DNA from: an uncultured Eubacteriales bacterium
Lineage (GTDB): Bacteria > Bacillota > Clostridia > Oscillospirales > UBA644
Assembly (NCBI GenBank): GCA_934454405.1
Contig: CAKSFN010000008.1
Location: 51,699-115,698, forward strand
Length of the DNA stretch: 64,000 nt
Reading direction: 5' to 3'
Of the stretch, positions 50,509-58,142 are shown piece after piece. The translations under genes were made by a program, and so were the position numbers. The first letter of the stretch is position 1; every line of letters begins with the position of its first letter. A model generated the notes under the pieces. It searched no databases. It was not told where the DNA came from and worked only from the letters and a program-made list of their open reading frames with translations.

Positions 50509-51882
50509 ATGACTCAGGAAGAACTTTCCGAACTTCTGGAAAAGAAGGACTTCAAATCAATCCGCGCGTCGCTCGAAGAGATGAATCCGGTAGATATTGC
50601 CTCGCTGCTGGAAGATCTTCCCGATAACGAACTCGCCGTTACTTTCAGATTGATTGAGAAGTCGGTTGCCGCGGAGACGTTCTCGTATATGGACGCCGAT
50701 CAGCAGCAGCTTTTGCTCACTATTTTTACAAACAAAGAAATCAAAGAAGTCCTTGACGATATGTTTACGGACGACACCGTAGACCTTCTCGAAGATATGC
50801 CTGCCAACGTCGTAAGCAGGATTCTCGCGAACCTGGACAAGGACGACAGAAAAGCGGTCAACGAAATTCTGCGCTATCCCGAAGACAGCGCCGGAAGCAT
50901 AATGACGACGGAGTTCGTCGATCTGCGCCGAAAAATGACCGTAAAAGAGGCTTTTGCAAAAATCCGATCGACGGGTCTTGATAAGGAGACCGTTTATACC
51001 TGCTACGTTATTTCGAACGACAGAAAGCTCGAAGGCGTTGTTACCGTTCTTGAAATGCTTATGGCGGACGGGGACACTCCCATCGAGCAGATAATGGACG
51101 AAAACGTCATTTCCATCAACACCCACGCCGACCGAGAGCAGGCGGCGCAGACGCTGAGCAAATACAACTTCCTCGCGTTGCCCGTCGTTGACGGCGAAAA
51201 CAGGCTTGTCGGAATAGTTACATTCGACGACGCCGTTGACGTTCTTACGGAAGAGGCGACGGAAGACATCGAAAAAATGGCGGCTATGCTGCCCTCCGAA
51301 AGATCGTATCTGAAAACGGGTATTTTCAGCACGTTCAAGCAGCGCATCCCGTGGCTTTTGCTGCTGATGATCTCCGCAACCTTCACAAGTATGATTATCA
51401 CGAACTTTGAGGGATATATCCGCGCACTTGCGGGCGGCGCCGTGCTGATAGCTTTTATTCCCATGCTTACCGACACGGGAGGCAACGCCGGAAGTCAGGC
51501 GTCCGTTTCCGTTATTCGCGGTCTTGCGCTGGGCGACATCGAGCTTCGCGACTGGTTCCGCGTGCTGTGGAAAGAGATACGCGTTGCCGCGATCTGCGGA
51601 ATAACGCTTGCTTCGTGCAATTTTGTCAAGCTTTTGCTTATTGACAGGATGCTGCTCCGCAACGACGACGTAACGCCGCTGATAGCGTTGATCGTCTGCC
51701 TGACCCTTCTTGCGGCGGTTTTTATCGCAAAAACAGTCGGCTGCCTGCTTCCGCTTTTTGCGAAGCGTCTCGGCTTCGACCCCGCGGTTATGGCAAGTCC
51801 GTTTATCACCACCATCGTGGACGCGCTCGCGCTTTTGGCGTATTTCGGAATATCGCTGCTTGTTCTCGCGCCGATGATTTAG
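50509..51882 (+). CDS. mgtE: Magnesium transporter MgtE
   Basis: 457 residues. The N-terminal superhelical domain (about 1-125) contains MNPVDIASLLEDLPDNEL. Two CBS domains (about 130-250) contain YPEDSAGSIMTTEFVDLR and ADREQAAQTLSKYNFLALPV. Five membrane helices from about 283 include the pore signature AFIPMLTDTGGNAGSQASVS. It is a Mg2+-gated Mg2+ channel in which the cytoplasmic domains close the pore when Mg2+ is high. AAGGAGG lies 7 bases before the ATG. It is monocistronic, with its own promoter and the palindrome at 51956 downstream. Confidence 0.95.
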   Translation: MTQEELSELLEKKDFKSIRASLEEMNPVDIASLLEDLPDNELAVTFRLIEKSVAAETFSYMDADQQQLLLTIFTNKEIKEVLDDMFTDDTVDLLEDMPANVVSRILANLDKDDRKAVNEILRYPEDSAGSIMTTEFVDLRRKMTVKEAFAKIRSTGLDKETVYTCYVISNDRKLEGVVTVLEMLMADGDTPIEQIMDENVISINTHADREQAAQTLSKYNFLALPVVDGENRLVGIVTFDDAVDVLTEEATEDIEKMAAMLPSERSYLKTGIFSTFKQRIPWLLLLMISATFTSMIITNFEGYIRALAGGAVLIAFIPMLTDTGGNAGSQASVSVIRGLALGDIELRDWFRVLWKEIRVAAICGITLASCNFVKLLLIDRMLLRNDDVTPLIALIVCLTLLAAVFIAKTVGCLLPLFAKRLGFDPAVMASPFITTIVDALALLAYFGISLLVLAPMI

Positions 51883-51955
51883 CCGTGCGGAAAAGCCGCT
51901 TCGTCTCCGACGAAGGATATTTCGCCCCGATTTTCGCAAAACAACCGTAAGTTAA

Positions 51956-51995
51956 GAGGCTGTAAAAAAACCGCGTTTTTTTACAGCCTCTGTGT
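51956..51995. terminator. Solitary repeat-family palindrome between convergent genes
   Basis: GAGGCTGTAAAAAAA (51956-51970), loop CCGCG, complement 51976-51990. It differs from the family stem by GAGGC for GGGGC on one arm with the matching change on the other, so pairing is kept. Confidence 0.75.
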
Positions 51996-52004
51996 TTTTT
52001 TGAA

Positions 52005-52226
52005 CTATCTTTCCTCAACGTCGTAGGTGAAGTTGTATTCTTTTTGCAGCTCCTTAACCTTTTCCTCGTTGTCCTCGATAAAGGTCGGGCTGAACTTGGA
52101 TTTTCCGTCCTTTGAGTAGTCCTTGACAATCTGTTCGAGCTTTGCCCAGCACTCCGCGTGTCTCGGCTCCTTCGTCTCGTCGAGGTGAATAACAAACTCA
52201 CGGTGCTTCGGAAGTCTTACCTTCAT
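52005..52226 (-). CDS. Small conserved-looking protein, unknown function
   Basis: 73 residues, highly charged: MKVRLPKHREFVIHLDETKE opens it and a predicted helix (EDNEEKVKELQKEYNFTYD) ends it. There is no signal peptide, membrane segment or metal motif. It is supported as a gene by AAAGGAG 9 bases before the ATG, a good promoter (52274-52302), and a terminator-like palindrome just after its stop. Family not recognised. Confidence 0.68.
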   Translation of the reverse strand: MKVRLPKHREFVIHLDETKEPRHAECWAKLEQIVKDYSKDGKSKFSPTFIEDNEEKVKELQKEYNFTYDVEER

Positions 52227-52273
52227 ATTTTGCGTCTCCTTTTTTCAGGCATGCTTTTATTTTGACCGCTTAT

Positions 52274-52302
52274 ATTATACTTTGAATTTTCGCCTATTGC
52301 AA
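52274..52302 (-). promoter_or_regulatory. Promoter of the 73-residue protein gene
   Basis: On the minus strand, TTGCAA (52302-52297), 17-base spacer, TATAAT (52279-52274). The -35 is imperfect. Confidence 0.65.
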
Positions 52303-52332
52303 TGGCAAATGTTTAACAATCGTTGTCGGGTA

Positions 52333-52361
52333 TTGAAAAAACGGAAAAAAAGTGATATAAT
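52333..52361 (+). promoter_or_regulatory. Sigma-A promoter of the ABC ATPase/membrane protein pair
   Basis: TTGAAA (52333-52338), 17-base spacer, TATAAT (52356-52361). It is divergent from, and only 31 bases away from, the promoter at 52274-52302. Confidence 0.82.
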
Positions 52362-52423
52362 ACCTCTGTAAAGCCGTATGCCGGACGGTCTGTTCGGCAG
52401 AGGAGAGGAGGAGAGAATTTCGG

Positions 52424-53104
52424 ATGAAGCTTGAATATTTTTTTCCGCCCGCGCGCGACGGTGAAAAAGAGATGCTCCTTTGCGCCGAAAGCGGAAGATT
52501 TCTCGGCATTCTTTCTCCGACCGGCTGCGGCAAAACACCGCTTCTGAAAAGCCTTTGCGGCTTTGCCGTTCCCGAAGACGGGAGAGTTCTCCTTGACGGC
52601 GAGCCCGTAACGGATAAAAACCGAAGCCGCATTTCTTTTGTTCCCGACCTTGATTTTTACGATGTCGGTGAATATGTCGGAAAAATCGTTCGGCTGTTTT
52701 CGTCTCTTTTCATAGATTTTGATTTTTCGGGTGCCTGCGAAGCTCTTTCGGATCACGGTATTTCCGCCGCGGCCCGCGTAAGTTCTCTTTCGGAGGCGGA
52801 CAGGCAGCTTTTTCGTCTTATTCTCGGCTCGTGCCGCCGCGCCGACTTTTATGTTTTTGACGAGCCGTTGAGGAATTTCGACACCGAAAGAAGAAACGAG
52901 ATTCTGAAAAAAATATTCTCGGCGAAAAAAGACGCGGCGTTTGTCGTTTCAACATCCCGTCCCTACGGGGTCGGCTCACTTTTCGATGACGTTTGCTTTG
53001 TTTTCGGGGGCAGACCTCTTCTTGTTTCCGATGTTCACAGCCTCGTCGGCGTTCTCGGAAAGAAGCTTTCGCAGATTTTTTCGGAGGTGTACGGATGTTC
53101 CTGA
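52424..53104 (+). CDS. Degenerate ABC-type ATPase subunit
   Basis: 226 residues with the order of an ABC ATPase but weakened motifs. Walker A is ILSPTGCGKTP: K37 is kept, but the first Gly is Ser31 and the last residue Pro. The signature reads LSEAD (122-126) instead of LSGGQ. Walker B FYVFDEPL (142-149) is intact. The switch-loop His is replaced by Ser178 in VVSTSRP. The Q-loop region reads SFVPDLDFYDVGEY. It should associate with the membrane protein that overlaps its 3' end. Whether it still hydrolyses ATP is doubtful. It resembles small clostridial ABC-2 systems. Confidence 0.75.
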   Translation: MKLEYFFPPARDGEKEMLLCAESGRFLGILSPTGCGKTPLLKSLCGFAVPEDGRVLLDGEPVTDKNRSRISFVPDLDFYDVGEYVGKIVRLFSSLFIDFDFSGACEALSDHGISAAARVSSLSEADRQLFRLILGSCRRADFYVFDEPLRNFDTERRNEILKKIFSAKKDAAFVVSTSRPYGVGSLFDDVCFVFGGRPLLVSDVHSLVGVLGKKLSQIFSEVYGCS

Positions 53105-53871
53105 AACTGTTTTATAAAGAATTTCACTACCTTCTGAAAAAAACGGGCGTGACGTATATAGCCACGGTCTGCGGCGCGCTTATCTGTCTTTGCGTGATCG
53201 CTCTTGCCGACGCGATGTATCCCGTCGAACCCGAAATGATGTGGTGCCTGCGGATAATCGGCGTTTTTATTTTCGCCGTTTCGGTGCTGCTTTGCATAAG
53301 CGTTCAGATGCTTGTCTTTATGCGTCGCTTCACCTCGACTGTTATCGGGAACGAAGGGTATCTGACCTTTTCTCTCCCTGCCTCGACTTATTCCGTCGTC
53401 GCGGCAAAGGTTCTTGCCACTCTTTGCAGCGCGCTTCTCTCTTTCGGGCTTTGCGTTTTGAGCGCGTCGCTGCTTGCCGTCGCGTCGGACAATCTGAATT
53501 ACGTTCTTTCTTTTATAATGATGTTCCTCGGCAGAATAGACTATCCTCTTTCCGTCGCGCTCGTGGTCTTTTTCTTTTTAAGCCAGATTCTTTCGGTGTT
53601 TTTCGCTGTCTGCAACGGCTTTCGAAAACCCCGCCGCCGCGTTGCCGCCGCCGCGGTCTTTGCCGCCGTCGGGGTTATTCAGACTCTTTGCGTCGCGGCT
53701 GCCGGAGTCTGCGTTCACTTTTTTGCGCCTTACGCGTTCGATATGGGAAACAGTACGTTTTTTTTCTCATGGGTGCCGAGCCTTATCGTGATAGGAGTCT
53801 GCGCCGTTTCAAGCATTGTTTTGTATTTTCTGCTTTGCGCAAAACTTAAAAAAACGCTGACTCTTCCCTGA
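53095..53871 (+). CDS. ABC-2-like membrane subunit, unknown substrate
   Basis: 258 residues with six predicted membrane segments at roughly 18-40, 50-72, 98-122, 132-155, 165-190 and 222-248. MFLKLFYKEFHYLLKKTGVT opens it, as in ABC-2 exporter subunits. RRFTSTVIGNEGYLTFSLPA is a motif often seen in their first loop. It overlaps the ATPase gene by 10 bases and has GGAGG 8 bases before ATG 53095. The substrate is unknown. Confidence 0.75.
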   Translation: MFLKLFYKEFHYLLKKTGVTYIATVCGALICLCVIALADAMYPVEPEMMWCLRIIGVFIFAVSVLLCISVQMLVFMRRFTSTVIGNEGYLTFSLPASTYSVVAAKVLATLCSALLSFGLCVLSASLLAVASDNLNYVLSFIMMFLGRIDYPLSVALVVFFFLSQILSVFFAVCNGFRKPRRRVAAAAVFAAVGVIQTLCVAAAGVCVHFFAPYAFDMGNSTFFFSWVPSLIVIGVCAVSSIVLYFLLCAKLKKTLTLP

Positions 53872-53876
53872 TACGC

Positions 53877-53905
53877 TTGCCAAAACACCGAATTTATGAT
53901 ATAAT
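53877..53905 (+). promoter_or_regulatory. Sigma-A promoter of hom-lysC
   Basis: TTGCCA (53877-53882), 17-base spacer, TATAAT (53900-53905). The predicted start near 53912 leaves a very short leader before the hom start at 53936. Confidence 0.8.
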
Positions 53906-53935
53906 CTGATAAACAACTGAAACGGAGTGAGAAAA

Positions 53936-54997
53936 ATGATAGGAGTAGCGGTTATGGGTTACGGCGTCGTCGGTTCCGGCGTTGTCGAGCTCATTGATCA
54001 GAACAACAAGATTTTTTCGGAGAAAACAGGACGGGAAATAGCGGTAAAGCATATCCTTGACGTCCGCGATTTTCCCGGAAACAAATACGAAAGCCTGCTT
54101 ACAAAGGATTTCAACGACATTCTTTCCGACCCGGAAACGGAAATCGTCTGCGAGACCATCGGTGGAGCGAAGGTCGCTTACGATTTCACGAAAAGATGCC
54201 TTTGCGCGGGCAAAAGCGTTGTGACTTCCAACAAGGAGCTTGTCGCGACACACGGCACGGAGCTTTTGGCGCTTGCAAAAGAACACGGCGTTGATTATAT
54301 GTTCGAGGCGGCTGTCGGCGGCGGTATTCCCATAATACGCCCGCTTATCAACTGCCTTGCCGCGAACAGGATAGACAAGATTGTCGGCATTCTCAACGGC
54401 ACCACGAACTATATCCTCACAAAGATGATAAAAGAAAAAGCCTCGTTTTCAGATGCGCTCAAAGAGGCTCAGAGACTCGGCTACGCGGAGGCAGACCCGT
54501 CCGCCGATGTTGACGGAAAAGATACGTGCAGAAAGATATGCATTCTTGCCGACCTTGCGTTCGGAAAAGCCGTAAAACCCGATAAGGTTTATACAAAGGG
54601 CATACGCGACATAACGCTTAAAGATGTTGCGACCGCCGACAAAAACGGCTGCGTTATCAAACTGCTCGGCTACGCCGAAAGGCTGAAAAACGACGATGTT
54701 GCTGTTTTTGTCAGCCCCTGCGCTGTTAAAAAGGACAGTCAGCTTGCCAATATCGACGATGTTTACAACGGCATAATGGTCGGCGGCGACGCGGTGGGCG
54801 ACGTTGTTTTCTACGGCAGGGGCGCGGGCAAGTTCCCGACGGCAAGCGCTGTGTGCGGCGACGTTATTGATGTCGCAAGAAACTGCGGAAAGCATAATAT
54901 ATCATGGAAGGACTGCGGCGACGGATTCGTCCGCGGAGCCGATGATATAGGGCTCAAATATCTTGAAGGAACGGATATTCCGATGCCCGAATGCTGA
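53936..54997 (+). CDS. hom: Homoserine dehydrogenase
   Basis: 353 residues. The NAD(P) fold begins VAVMGYGVVGSGVVELIDQN. VVTSNKELVATHG and MFEAAVGGGIPIIRPL hold the catalytic region. GILNGTTNYILTKM is the homoserine-binding signature, and EADPSADVDGKDTCRKI follows. It reduces aspartate semialdehyde to homoserine, for threonine and methionine. It lacks the C-terminal ACT domain of ~430-residue forms, so threonine feedback by that route is not expected. Start ATG 53936 is preferred over GTG 53927, because CGGAG lies 9 bases before the former. Confidence 0.93.
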   Translation: MIGVAVMGYGVVGSGVVELIDQNNKIFSEKTGREIAVKHILDVRDFPGNKYESLLTKDFNDILSDPETEIVCETIGGAKVAYDFTKRCLCAGKSVVTSNKELVATHGTELLALAKEHGVDYMFEAAVGGGIPIIRPLINCLAANRIDKIVGILNGTTNYILTKMIKEKASFSDALKEAQRLGYAEADPSADVDGKDTCRKICILADLAFGKAVKPDKVYTKGIRDITLKDVATADKNGCVIKLLGYAERLKNDDVAVFVSPCAVKKDSQLANIDDVYNGIMVGGDAVGDVVFYGRGAGKFPTASAVCGDVIDVARNCGKHNISWKDCGDGFVRGADDIGLKYLEGTDIPMPEC

Positions 54998-55012
54998 TGT
55001 AGGGGTTAAAAT

Positions 55013-56209
55013 ATGAGTTTGATCGTTCAAAAATTCGGAGGTTCCTCCGTTGCGGATAAAGAAAAGCTTTTTAATGTTGCAGGCATAATCTCCGACGCTT
55101 ATCGCAGCGGCGACCGCGTTGTCGTCGTTGTCTCCGCGCAGGGCGACACCACCGACGACCTGCTTGAAAAAGCCGCGGAAATATCAGATTCTCCGTCAAA
55201 AAGAGAGATTGATATGCTTCTCTCGACGGGCGAACAGATCTCTGCGTCGCTGCTTGCTCTCGCCCTCGGAACCATGCGTATTCCCGTTGTTTCATTGAAT
55301 GCGTGGCAGGTCGGAATAAGCTCGGACAGCAATTATTCTAATGCAAAAATCAAAAAAATAGACACGGAAAGGCTTCTCCGCGAGCTTGACGGCGGAAAAG
55401 TCGTTATAGTTACGGGCTTTCAGGGCATCAACAAATTCGATGACGTAACAACGCTCGGCAGAGGCGGCTCGGACACGACCGCAGTTGCTCTTGCCGCCGT
55501 TCTGAAAGCCGACAGATGTCAGATATACACGGATGTGGACGGCGTTTATACCGCCGATCCGAGAAAAGTTCCGACGGCAAAAAAACTGAAAGAGATCTCA
55601 TACGACGAAATGCTCGAACTTGCGTCCCTCGGCGCGCAGGTTCTGCATAACCGCTCCGTTGAGATGGCGAAAAAATATCATGTCGAACTCGAAGTGCTTT
55701 CAAGCTTTGAAAGGATTCCGGGAACCGTGGTCAGGGAGGACGTAAAAGTGGAAAAAATGCTTGTGACGGGCGTCGCAAAGGATACGAGAGTCGCGCGGAT
55801 ATCCGTTATCGGACTTGAGGACGTTCCCGGCGTCGCGTTTCGTCTGTTCTCGCTTATGGGACAGAAAAACATTGTCGTTGACATAATTCTTCAGTCTATC
55901 GGACGCAACGGAACAAAGGATATCTCTTTCACTGTTTCCGAAGACCAGCTCGATCTTGCCGTTTCCGTGCTTGAAGAAGTTTACGGCAAAGGAAAAGTTT
56001 CCGTCGAACGCGACGTGGCAAAGGTTTCCGTTGTCGGCGCGGGAATGGAAACAAACGCCGGCGTTGCCGCCAAAATGTTCGAGGCTCTTTATTCCGTCGG
56101 CGCAAATATCCACATGATAAGCACCTCGGAGATAAAGATATCCGTCCTTATCGACCGCAACGACGCCGACAAAGCCGTCGCCGCCATACACGAGGCTTTC
56201 ATCGGCTGA
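55013..56209 (+). CDS. lysC: Aspartokinase
   Basis: 398 residues. The N-terminus IVQKFGGSSVADKEKLFNVA is the KFGG signature. VVVVVSAQGDTTDDLL, LSTGEQISASLLALAL and TLGRGGSDTTAVALAAVL form the kinase core (about 1-245). Two ACT domains occupy about 265-398, with VPGVAFRLFSLMGQKNIVVD and SVVGAGMETNAGVAAKMFEA. It phosphorylates aspartate, the first step to lysine, threonine and methionine. It lies 15 bases after hom in the same transcript and should be feedback-inhibited through the ACT domains. Confidence 0.95.
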   Translation: MSLIVQKFGGSSVADKEKLFNVAGIISDAYRSGDRVVVVVSAQGDTTDDLLEKAAEISDSPSKREIDMLLSTGEQISASLLALALGTMRIPVVSLNAWQVGISSDSNYSNAKIKKIDTERLLRELDGGKVVIVTGFQGINKFDDVTTLGRGGSDTTAVALAAVLKADRCQIYTDVDGVYTADPRKVPTAKKLKEISYDEMLELASLGAQVLHNRSVEMAKKYHVELEVLSSFERIPGTVVREDVKVEKMLVTGVAKDTRVARISVIGLEDVPGVAFRLFSLMGQKNIVVDIILQSIGRNGTKDISFTVSEDQLDLAVSVLEEVYGKGKVSVERDVAKVSVVGAGMETNAGVAAKMFEALYSVGANIHMISTSEIKISVLIDRNDADKAVAAIHEAFIG

Positions 56210-56255
56210 CGCGGAAAAGTGAAAAAACCAACATCAAAAGGCTGAAAAGACAAAT

Positions 56256-56300
56256 AACGGGGAGAAAAAGTACAGGTTTTCCACTCCCCGTTTTATTATA
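56256..56300 (+). terminator. Terminator of hom-lysC
   Basis: AACGGGGAG (56256-56264) pairs with CTCCCCGTT (56284-56292), followed by TTATTATATTATG. Confidence 0.78.
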
Positions 56301-56340
56301 TTATGTTTTTCTGATAAAGACGGATAAACACCATATTTAA

Positions 56341-56371
56341 GAAAAAACCGCGCCGCGAATTTCGCGGCGCG
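56341..56371 (-). terminator. Terminator of the DUF4091 gene
   Basis: CGCGCCGCG (56349-56357) pairs with CGCGGCGCG (56363-56371) around AATTT. On the minus strand it is followed by GGTTTTTTC. Confidence 0.78.
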
Positions 56372-56393
56372 TATTTATGCGTTTTTCTTTTTG

Positions 56394-58079
56394 TCAGATG
56401 TTCTTCGCGATCGTGTCGATGACGCGGTCTTTGAGCGTCAGAAGATACTCGTCTGTACGCGGATAGTCGTGGAAAGTCATTTCGCCCTCTACGCCGTCGT
56501 TGACAATCGCCATGGTCGCTTCTCTGCCCACAAGGTTTTCGCAGAGTTCGAGCAGGCGCTGGTCTTGAAGCGCCTCCGCAAACTGCATACCGTGCAGGCT
56601 TTTGTAAGGCGTTCCGTTCGGCGCGGGATAAACAACAAACGTGTCGCCTGCGGGCACCCAGTTGTCGCCGCTGACGTCAACGAACGGATTGATTACGTGC
56701 CACGAGCTTGCACAGTAGTAGAAGTTGTAGCCCCATTGTAAAAAGCCGTCTGTCGCGTATTTGTAAAGTTGGACGCCGATTATTTCCGTGCGTCTGCCGG
56801 GCATGCTGAGAAAACGGTTCGAGACCTTGTCGTGCTGTGCGCAGCAATAATATACCCAACGCATCGGCAAATCCTGTTCGAGGAACGGGTATGCCGCGGT
56901 TATTGCGGGAATGGGCATCGCTATCTGCCCTTTTTCATAAAACTCAAAGTCAGAGAGCGCGTCTATGACGGGATAGCCTTCAAACAGGTCGATAACGCTG
57001 TTTTTGGACGCGCAGTAAGAGTCGTAGACCGCCGTGTTCGGTTCGTCCGAAATGTGGAAGAAGCATTTTTTATCGACGCCGAGCGTTTTGAGGTGTTCGA
57101 TAAGATTTTTGATGAAAGCGCGGATAAACGCCGTGTATTCGGGGCTTACCGCATCGGTCGTCCAGCCGAATATTTCTGTCTTTTCCTTTGCTCCGTCCAC
57201 ATAAGCCGTAACTTTCGGCGCGTTTGCGGCGCTCCATTGGCTGAACAGGTGCGAAATTTCAAAATATTCAATGCCGCAGCGTTCGCACATCCTGACCCAG
57301 CGGTCGAGGTTTGTGTATTCAAACGTGTATTCTTCTCCGTTTTTATAAATATCGACAAGTCCGACGTCGGGACGCTGCCAGCCTTTGCCCGTGTCGAGCG
57401 GCGGCGTCAGAACGGGGGTAAGAATCATATTCATTCCCTCGGAGACCGCTTCGCGGACAAAGTTTTCGATTATCTGCCAATGGCGTTCGCCGTAAATGTC
57501 GCAGTCGTAATACGTTGCAAGGCAGTCGTTATGGAACCAGTTTGTGTAAATGAGCTTCTGCTTCGGAAGCATTGCGTTCACGACTTCCACCGTCACTTCC
57601 GTTCCGCCGAGGAAATCGCCGTCCTTGTAAAACTCAAACGCGACGGGATATGTTCCCGGGGCTATGCCGTCCGTGTTTTCCACCGTAACATAAAACGCGC
57701 GCAGACGGGACGAAAAGATTCTGTGAAACCGCGGGGAAGCGGGCATGAGCAAGTCGGGATAAAGTCCCGCGGTCTTGCGCAGGTAGTCGTCGTCCGTTTC
57801 GTCGTAGCACGGCTTGTAGTTCGGGACTTCTTCGATCGAATAAAGAGTTATGTAATCTTTAAGGGGCGAATCTATTACGAGCTCCGCCGCTATTTCTCCG
57901 TCAAGTTCCGGTGTCTTTTTAATATATGCCACCTGAAAAGACAGACGTTGATTTTTCAGCATTTTGAAAGAGTTTTTCTCTTTCTTTGAGTCAAATTTTT
58001 CGTCCGAAAAGCATTTTTCGCAAGAGGGCAGAGCCTTGACGAGAACCGCTTTGATGTCCGGGCATACCGTATTGTTCAT
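56394..58079 (-). CDS. DUF4091-type glycoside hydrolase-like protein
   Basis: 561 residues. About 190 N-terminal residues of beta sandwich lead into a probable TIM barrel: KLIYTNWFHNDCLATYYDCD, EGMNMILTPVLTPPLD and FFHISDEPN, where the conserved Asp-Glu would be catalytic. WGYNFYYCASS and VYPAPNGTPYKSLHGMQFAE close the barrel, and the latter resembles the C-terminal DUF4091 segment. There is no signal peptide, so it is likely cytoplasmic. It would act on an imported oligosaccharide; the substrate is unknown. AGGAAATT lies just before the ATG. It lies 7 kb from the sugar-uptake operon on the opposite strand. Confidence 0.78.
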   Translation of the reverse strand: MNNTVCPDIKAVLVKALPSCEKCFSDEKFDSKKEKNSFKMLKNQRLSFQVAYIKKTPELDGEIAAELVIDSPLKDYITLYSIEEVPNYKPCYDETDDDYLRKTAGLYPDLLMPASPRFHRIFSSRLRAFYVTVENTDGIAPGTYPVAFEFYKDGDFLGGTEVTVEVVNAMLPKQKLIYTNWFHNDCLATYYDCDIYGERHWQIIENFVREAVSEGMNMILTPVLTPPLDTGKGWQRPDVGLVDIYKNGEEYTFEYTNLDRWVRMCERCGIEYFEISHLFSQWSAANAPKVTAYVDGAKEKTEIFGWTTDAVSPEYTAFIRAFIKNLIEHLKTLGVDKKCFFHISDEPNTAVYDSYCASKNSVIDLFEGYPVIDALSDFEFYEKGQIAMPIPAITAAYPFLEQDLPMRWVYYCCAQHDKVSNRFLSMPGRRTEIIGVQLYKYATDGFLQWGYNFYYCASSWHVINPFVDVSGDNWVPAGDTFVVYPAPNGTPYKSLHGMQFAEALQDQRLLELCENLVGREATMAIVNDGVEGEMTFHDYPRTDEYLLTLKDRVIDTIAKNI

Positions 58080-58113
58080 AATTTCCTCCGTTTGGGGTCC
58101 TTAATTATTTTCA

Positions 58114-58142
58114 TTGACAAAATCCGCACCGTGCGGTATAAT
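58114..58142 (+). promoter_or_regulatory. Full-consensus sigma-A promoter with palindromic spacer, oriented into the radical SAM gene 3' end
   Basis: TTGACA (58114-58119), 17-base spacer, TATAAT (58137-58142). The spacer contains the perfect 13-base palindrome CCGCACCGTGCGG. The predicted start near 58149 is inside, and antisense to, the minus-strand radical SAM gene. Confidence 0.7.
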
